A program made the translations under genes and the position numbers. Of a stretch of DNA of 11,413 nt, positions 7,441 through 11,413 are shown piece by piece. Under the pieces are notes generated by a model. That model made no database searches and had not been told where the DNA came from. It saw only the letters and a program-made list of their open reading frames with translations. Numbering within the stretch: the first letter of the stretch is position 1; the number at the start of each line of letters is the position of its first letter. The stretch lies in the NCBI GenBank assembly GCA_002428055.1, contig DIZY01000136.1:1-11413 (forward strand), in the 5' to 3' direction. The stretch comes from Helicobacteraceae bacterium UBA6016. Its GTDB lineage: Bacteria > Campylobacterota > Campylobacteria > Campylobacterales > UBA6016.

Positions 7441-8934
7441 TTGCAGCAAGAAATACTACTGGCTACCATCAATGCAATGGGTGCAATTTTTTATGTTATC
7501 GATGTAAAAACACAGGAAGTACTATTTGCCAACGAAGCGTGCAAAAAAACTTTCGGGGATGTGGTCGGTAAAAAGTGTTTTAGCGCCATACAAGGACTAA
7601 GCGAAAGTTGTAGTTTTTGCGTCATACCAAAAATGAACACTGAAGAGATAAGCTCAGCGGTAACATGTGAGTACAAAAACAATCTCAACGGCAAGTTTTA
7701 CGAATCTCACGACACCGTCATCAAATGGGTGGACGGAAGAGTCGTAAAAGCGCAGGTAGCTTTTGATGTTACAGACAAAAAAGTGGCAGAGGAGAAGCTA
7801 AGAAAAAGCGAGGCTAGATTTCGCTTGTTGTTTGAAGAACATAAGGCGATGATGTATATCGTAGATCCGCAAGACGGTGTACTTCTGGATGTTAATAACG
7901 CAGCGGCAGAGTTTTACGGATATGACAGAGACGAGCTATGCGGCAAACATATATCGATAATACATACTTTTACAAAAGAGCAGATAGACGAGGCGAGGCA
8001 AAAGGCGGCGGTAACACCGCAAACTATTTTTACGGTAAACCACAGGCTAAGAAACGGTGAAATAAGAAGTATGGAGATTTACACCTCGCCAATAGAGGTG
8101 GACGGCAAAAAAGCGCTTTTTTCTATTTTGCACGATGTCACCGAACGCAAAAAAGCGGAAGATGCATTAAAAAAACTAAACGAAACTCTAGAGCATAGAG
8201 TCACAGAAGAGTCAGCCAAAAGAGTGGAGCAAGAAAGAGTCATGATGCAACAAAGCAGAATGGCGGCAATGGGCGAAATGATAGGGGCGATAGCGCACCA
8301 ATGGAGGCAGCCGCTAAACGCTCTTGGCATAATGGTTCAAGATACTCTCGTGGCCCAAAGATACGATGAAATGAACGAAGTATATCTGGAGGATTTTGTT
8401 CAAAAATCGATGTCTCAGATACAATTCATGTCTTCAACAATAGATGATTTTAGAAGTTTTTTTAGGCAGGATAAAAGCAAAAAAGAGTTTGTTCTTAACG
8501 GCAAGGTAAAAGAGGTCGTGCAAATGCTGTCGGCGCAATTTGCCATAAATTCTATATCATCGATAATTGAAGAGGAGTGTGAATTATCGTTTAACGGTTT
8601 TGAAAACGAATTCAAGCAAGTAGTATTAAATCTTTTGACGAATGCTAAAGACCAGTTATCAGATACAAAAATAAAAAATCCAGAGATACGGATAAAAATA
8701 TTTAAAAACGGCGGCGCAAGCGTTATCAGTATAGAAGATAACGGCGGCGGCATAGATAAGGAGTGTATCGAGAAGATATTTGACCCATACTTTACAACGA
8801 AAACGCCAGACAAAGGAACCGGAATAGGGCTTTATATGGCAAAAACAATAATAGAATCGCATATGGGTGGAATACTAAGCGCTCAAAACACGAATAGCGG
8901 AGCAGAGTTTCGCATAGAGCTAGGCTCGGCGTAA
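7441..8934 (+). CDS. Cytoplasmic sensor histidine kinase with two PAS domains
   Basis: This is a two-component sensor that autophosphorylates on histidine and passes the phosphate to an unknown response regulator. The 497-residue product has no membrane segment. PAS1 (about 5-115) contains a cysteine motif C46, C57, C60. PAS2 (about 122-240) starts with SEARFRLLFEEH and ends with HDVTERKKAE. A coiled coil (about 240-272) leads to the dimerisation helix with phosphoacceptor H286 in AIAHQWRQPLN, a form common in Campylobacterota. The ATPase domain has N397 and N401 (N box), D433-G437 (G1), the F box FDPYFTTK (447-454), and GTGIGL (459-464, G2). The start is TTG at 7441 with a weak upstream AAGAGA; the frame is closed by a stop at 7399 and the next ATG (7477) would cut into PAS1. 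No response regulator lies beside it, so its signal and output are unknown. Confidence 0.9.
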   Translation: MQQEILLATINAMGAIFYVIDVKTQEVLFANEACKKTFGDVVGKKCFSAIQGLSESCSFCVIPKMNTEEISSAVTCEYKNNLNGKFYESHDTVIKWVDGRVVKAQVAFDVTDKKVAEEKLRKSEARFRLLFEEHKAMMYIVDPQDGVLLDVNNAAAEFYGYDRDELCGKHISIIHTFTKEQIDEARQKAAVTPQTIFTVNHRLRNGEIRSMEIYTSPIEVDGKKALFSILHDVTERKKAEDALKKLNETLEHRVTEESAKRVEQERVMMQQSRMAAMGEMIGAIAHQWRQPLNALGIMVQDTLVAQRYDEMNEVYLEDFVQKSMSQIQFMSSTIDDFRSFFRQDKSKKEFVLNGKVKEVVQMLSAQFAINSISSIIEEECELSFNGFENEFKQVVLNLLTNAKDQLSDTKIKNPEIRIKIFKNGGASVISIEDNGGGIDKECIEKIFDPYFTTKTPDKGTGIGLYMAKTIIESHMGGILSAQNTNSGAEFRIELGSA

Positions 8935-8940
8935 TTTTCG

Positions 8941-8957
8941 TTTGTTGTTGTTATAAT
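8941..8957 (+). promoter_or_regulatory. Promoter -10 box of the aroQ-pepQ-folK-flhF operon
   Basis: A perfect TATAAT lies at 8952-8957, 32 bases before the aroQ ATG. It is preceded by a T/G-rich stretch (TTTGTTGTTGT) instead of a -35 box. Periodic T-rich DNA upstream of a strong -10 box is the usual sigma-70 promoter form in Campylobacterota. Transcription would begin near 8964. AAAGGG (8979-8984), five bases before the ATG, serves as the ribosome binding site. Confidence 0.6.
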
Positions 8958-8989
8958 CAAGGCATAAAAAATTTATAAAAAGGGTTTTA

Positions 8990-9466
8990 ATGAAAGTAGT
9001 AGTCATCCAAGGACCGAATATCAATCTTCTCGGAATGAGAGAGCCGCATATATACGGACCGATGAGAATGGAAGATATACACGAAAATATGAGAACATTC
9101 GCATCTCAAAACGATATAGAACTAGAGTTTTTCCAGAGCAACCTTGAGGGCGAAATAGTAGACAGAATCCAAGAGTGCATAGGTAATACCAATGCAATCG
9201 TTATCAATCCGGCAGCCTATACGCACACATCTATCGCGATTAGAGACGCACTTCTTGCATGCGGTATTCCGGCAATAGAGACACACATATCAAACCCGGC
9301 AAGAAGAGAAGAGTTTAGACATGCATCAATGGTAGCTGCGGCATGCCACGGTACAATAGCCGGTTTTGGTCCGTTTTCTTATCACCTTGCCCTTATAGCG
9401 GCCATTCAAATAGCAAACGAAGTCAAAGCCATAGAGGAAGCGCAAACACAAGCACAGCACGCATAA
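8990..9466 (+). CDS. aroQ: 3-dehydroquinate dehydratase, type II
   Basis: AroQ removes water from 3-dehydroquinate to give 3-dehydroshikimate in the shikimate pathway, which supplies chorismate for aromatic amino acids, folate and futalosine-route menaquinone. The 158-residue product is typical of the small, dodecameric type II enzyme, unrelated to AroD. Visible active-site elements are QGPNINLLG (7-15), the lid arginine R17, the catalytic tyrosine Y22, INPAAYTHTS with N73 and H79, and the catalytic histidine H99 in ETHISN. REEFRH follows. The C-terminal 12 or so residues form a polar Gln/Ala/Glu tail of no obvious function. It is the first gene of a tight operon; its TAA stop is followed immediately by the pepQ ATG. 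Confidence 0.97.
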   Translation: MKVVVIQGPNINLLGMREPHIYGPMRMEDIHENMRTFASQNDIELEFFQSNLEGEIVDRIQECIGNTNAIVINPAAYTHTSIAIRDALLACGIPAIETHISNPARREEFRHASMVAAACHGTIAGFGPFSYHLALIAAIQIANEVKAIEEAQTQAQHA

Positions 9467-10486
9467 ATGTTCACTATTACCAAGAATGAGTCGGAGATAT
9501 TTTACGAAATCTCCTACTCAAACGACAACTCCCTACTGCTAACCGACGGCGTAAGTAACTATCTTTTTACCGACGGCAGATACTTCGAAGAGGCAAAAAG
9601 CGCCGCAAAAAACTGTGAAGTTATTTTGTCTCAAACGCTTTTCAAATCAGTCGCCGGAACTATCAGAAAAGAGCGTATACAAAAGCTTTTCTTTGACCCC
9701 AAAAATATAACCCATTTTGAGCATGAAGAGCTAAACAGACTTTCAACTGCCGCCCTCTATCCAAAAAAAGGTATTTTGTCGAAAAAAAGAGTTGTCAAAA
9801 GCGAAGAAGAGCTAAAAAAGATAAAAACAGCCGTCAAGCTTGGCAAAAAAGGGTTTAAAAAATTTGCCGCAAAACTAAGCGAAATCAAAAAAGAACCCGA
9901 TGAGTTTGAGCTTGCATACTTGGCAAAAGAGTGTTTAACTTGGAGAGGCTCTTTTGAAGCCAGCTTTGAGCCGATAACTGCAATAGATGAAAACGGAGCA
10001 AATCCACACGCAAGAGCAACGGCAAAAAAACTCAAAAAAGGCTCACTGCTACTCTTTGACGGCGGCGTAAAATTTGAAAGATACTGCTCAGACAGGACAA
10101 GAACCGCATACTATCAAGACGGCTTTGAATTTAAAAAAAAGCAAAGCTTTAAAGATAAAAAGCTCCAACACATTTACGACACCGTACTGGCGGCTCAAGA
10201 GTCGGCGATAGGGGCGGCAAGAGTCGGAATGAAAGCGAGCGAACTTGACGCCGTAGCAAGGGGCGTTATAGAAAAAGCCGGCTACGGTGAGCAGTTTGTG
10301 CACTCACTGGGGCACGGTGTCGGACTGGATATTCACGAATATCCATATATCAGCAAAAAATCGGATGATATACTGTGTGAAAATATGGTCTTTACGATTG
10401 AACCGGGCATATATATTCCAGGTCACTACGGCGTAAGGATAGAAGATATGGTTGTTTTAACGGCCGACGGCGCAGAGGTGCTCTAA
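9467..10486 (+). CDS. pepQ: Xaa-Pro aminopeptidase/dipeptidase (M24 metallopeptidase)
   Basis: This is a cytoplasmic metalloprotease of the M24 (pita-bread) family, expected to cleave X-Pro bonds at peptide N-termini. The 339-residue product has an N-terminal creatinase-like domain (about 1-115) with LLTDGVSNYLFTDGRYF, then the catalytic domain. All five metal ligands are present: D198 (FDGG), D209 (CSDRTRT), H283 (SLGHGVGLDIHE), E312 (TIEPGIYI) and E326 (RIEDMV). The ATG is directly adjacent to the aroQ stop and has no strong Shine-Dalgarno sequence, so translation may depend on ribosomes finishing aroQ. H. pylori has the same aroQ-pepQ-folK-flhF order, which supports the symbol. Sequence alone does not distinguish aminopeptidase P from prolidase activity. 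Confidence 0.9.
   Translation: MFTITKNESEIFYEISYSNDNSLLLTDGVSNYLFTDGRYFEEAKSAAKNCEVILSQTLFKSVAGTIRKERIQKLFFDPKNITHFEHEELNRLSTAALYPKKGILSKKRVVKSEEELKKIKTAVKLGKKGFKKFAAKLSEIKKEPDEFELAYLAKECLTWRGSFEASFEPITAIDENGANPHARATAKKLKKGSLLLFDGGVKFERYCSDRTRTAYYQDGFEFKKKQSFKDKKLQHIYDTVLAAQESAIGAARVGMKASELDAVARGVIEKAGYGEQFVHSLGHGVGLDIHEYPYISKKSDDILCENMVFTIEPGIYIPGHYGVRIEDMVVLTADGAEVL
10474..10478 (+). promoter_or_regulatory. Ribosome binding site for the ATT start of folK
   Basis: AGAGG lies inside the last codons of pepQ, with seven bases between it and the ATT at 10486. This spacing is the main positive evidence that folK translation begins at ATT. A second purine run, GAGGGA (10525-10530), lies nine bases before an in-frame ATA at 10540 and is a weaker alternative. 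Confidence 0.5.
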
Positions 10487-11007
10487 TTTTTAGGCGAATA
10501 GGTCAAAAAAGAACAAACATAGTAGAGGGATACACTGCGATAGAGACCCCTTTTTTTCCAAAACTAAGTGCTGCGCTATCACAAAAAAGACACACGGCTC
10601 TTATCGGTGTCGGCTCAAATATCAACAATCCGCTCCGCACCATCCATAGACTCTACTTTTTTTTATCAAAAGACAGCTTTTTGGACATCGTATGCACATT
10701 TTCTATCCTACAAAATCCACCTTTTGGGTATACTAACCAACCTGATTTTTTTAATACGCTAATTGCCGTCAAAACAAACTTGCCTCCGATGGCGCTTTTA
10801 AGAAGAGTTTTGTGGATAGAAAAGAGATTCGGGCGCAAGAGAAGCTTCAAAAATGCGCCAAGAACTCTTGATCTAGACATTATTTTTTTTGAAAATTTGA
10901 TAATATACAATAAACAGCTTACCGTACCGCATCCTGAATACAAAAATAGAACGAGCGTCTTGTTGCCCATGATACACAAAAGAAGTAAGTTAAAATGGAA
11001 AAAATGA
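10486..11007 (+). CDS. folK: 2-amino-4-hydroxy-6-hydroxymethyl-dihydropteridine pyrophosphokinase (HPPK), apparent ATT start
   Basis: FolK transfers pyrophosphate from ATP to 6-hydroxymethyl-dihydropterin in folate synthesis. The frame contains GVGSN (41-45 from the ATT), PPFGYTNQPDFFNT (78-91), IEKRFGRKR (111-119), the HPPK signature APRTLDLDII with Mg-binding D129 and D131, and VPHP with H149. There is no in-frame ATG, GTG or TTG between the stop at 10399 and TTG 10681. Starting at that TTG would delete GVGSN, so the real start must be non-standard. ATT at 10486 is preferred: it overlaps the pepQ TAA by one base (TAATT) and has AGAGG seven bases upstream. The product would be 173 residues with a basic N-terminal extension of about 35 residues (FRRIGQKR...FFPKL). 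The stop overlaps the flhF ATG. The gene call is firm; the exact start is less so, and a sequencing error turning ATG into ATT cannot be excluded. Confidence 0.87.
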   Translation: MFRRIGQKRTNIVEGYTAIETPFFPKLSAALSQKRHTALIGVGSNINNPLRTIHRLYFFLSKDSFLDIVCTFSILQNPPFGYTNQPDFFNTLIAVKTNLPPMALLRRVLWIEKRFGRKRSFKNAPRTLDLDIIFFENLIIYNKQLTVPHPEYKNRTSVLLPMIHKRSKLKWKK

Positions 11008-11413
11008 AACTACTAAGTTTTCAAGCCGAAACCCCCGCCCTTGCGCTCAAAAAAGCTCAAGAACAGTGCGGCGAAGACGCCCTAGTCATCAACACAAAGC
11101 AGATACGCCCAAAAACAGCTATGACGCCGTCACTCTATGAGGTAGTCGTAGCGATAGAAAACGAGCCAAAGCAAGAGACGCAAACTAGAAAACCGGCTGA
11201 GTCGGCAAGAGTATATGCAAAAGAGAGAGAGCCAGACGATGTTGTCTTTTCTATATCTGCCGTAGCAAAGCAGATGAATGAGATAGATAGACTCTCAGAG
11301 GCCTCAAAGAGCGTAATCGCCCCAATAAGAAAAGAGGCGCCTGCTCAAACAGAAAGCAGAGAGGATGCCTCAAAACAGCCTATGCACCTCGAAGAGATAA
11401 AAACGATAAAAAC
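11004..11413 (+). CDS. flhF: Flagellar biosynthesis GTPase FlhF, N-terminal part
   Basis: FlhF is an SRP-family GTPase that sets the site and number of polar flagella. Only the first 136 codons are in the window. The start MKLLSFQAETPALALKKAQ, then CGEDALVINTKQIRPKT and LYEVVVAIE, match the N-terminal B domain of FlhF. A charged, Glu/Lys/Ala-rich linker follows, and the NG GTPase domain lies beyond the right edge. The ATG at 11004 overlaps the folK stop (ATGA at 11004-11007). An in-frame ATG at 10995 would add MEK and is an alternative, since neither has a strong ribosome binding site. The folK-flhF order is also found in H. pylori and C. jejuni, and flhG usually follows. Confidence 0.93.
   Translation, partial: MKLLSFQAETPALALKKAQEQCGEDALVINTKQIRPKTAMTPSLYEVVVAIENEPKQETQTRKPAESARVYAKEREPDDVVFSISAVAKQMNEIDRLSEASKSVIAPIRKEAPAQTESREDASKQPMHLEEIKTIK

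Noticed and set aside
8415..8813. 132-codon minus-strand frame opposite the histidine kinase
   Set aside because: Ser/Phe/Ile-rich shadow of the kinase ATPase domain.
8935..8989. Sigma-54 or sigma-28 flagellar promoter ahead of the operon containing flhF
   Set aside because: No TGGC-N8-TTGC pattern is visible; the TATAAT and T-rich upstream DNA fit the housekeeping sigma factor.
10653..10979. 108-codon minus-strand frame opposite folK
   Set aside because: It overlaps the HPPK signature on the plus strand, and its product resembles no family I know.
10681..11007. folK starting at TTG 10681
   Set aside because: This start would remove GVGSN and the first strand and helix of the HPPK fold, giving a 108-residue fragment unlikely to be active.
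10486..11007. folK as a pseudogene
   Set aside because: All catalytic motifs and the whole frame are intact, including overlap with flhF; only the start codon is unusual.
1..11413. Mobile element, CRISPR array, defence system or biosynthetic island
   Set aside because: Every stretch is explained by core metabolic, chemotaxis or flagellar genes; no transposase, integrase, spaced repeats or tRNA-flanked boundaries were seen.

Overview
The window reads as a core chromosomal segment from a member of the Campylobacterota (formerly Epsilonproteobacteria), probably a free-living, Sulfurimonas- or Sulfuricurvum-like organism. The evidence is the CheA protein fused to a CheY-like receiver, a futalosine-pathway menaquinone gene alongside ubiE, the order aroQ-pepQ-folK-flhF (known from Helicobacter pylori), very tight gene packing, AT-rich intergenic DNA, and frequent aga, ata and cta codons. 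The genus is an inference that only a database search could settle. No tRNA, rRNA, insertion sequence, CRISPR array, phage gene or clear sign of horizontal transfer was seen.

Region 1 (1-1711) is the end of a chemotaxis operon: the C-terminal part of cheA (catalytic, CheW-like and receiver domains) followed by cheW. A short hairpin sits between cheW and the convergent metF. Region 2 (1705-2613, minus strand) is a metF-like methylenetetrahydrofolate reductase gene. Region 3 (2703-5199, plus strand) is a compact operon serB-ubiE-xseA, each junction a 4-nt ATGA overlap; it combines serine synthesis, menaquinone methylation and exonuclease VII. Region 4 (5202-7302, minus strand) is a two-gene unit in which an aminodeoxyfutalosine deaminase gene (mqnX) overlaps a downstream sppA-type membrane peptidase gene by 8 nt. 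It converges on xseA with a 2-nt gap.

Region 5 (7441-8934, plus strand) is a soluble histidine kinase with two PAS domains, the first carrying a cysteine motif. No partner response regulator is present. Region 6 (8990 to the end, plus strand) is aroQ-pepQ-folK-flhF, preceded by a consensus -10 box. The genes abut or overlap, and flhF runs off the right edge.

Functionally, ubiE and mqnX both belong to menaquinone synthesis, metF and folK to folate metabolism, aroQ to the shikimate pathway that feeds chorismate to both, and cheA, cheW and flhF to motility. The most unusual feature is folK. Its reading frame is intact, but no ATG, GTG or TTG lies upstream of the essential HPPK motifs. The best start is an ATT overlapping the pepQ stop codon by one base, with a Shine-Dalgarno sequence at the right distance. 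I found no evidence for a wholly new system here.
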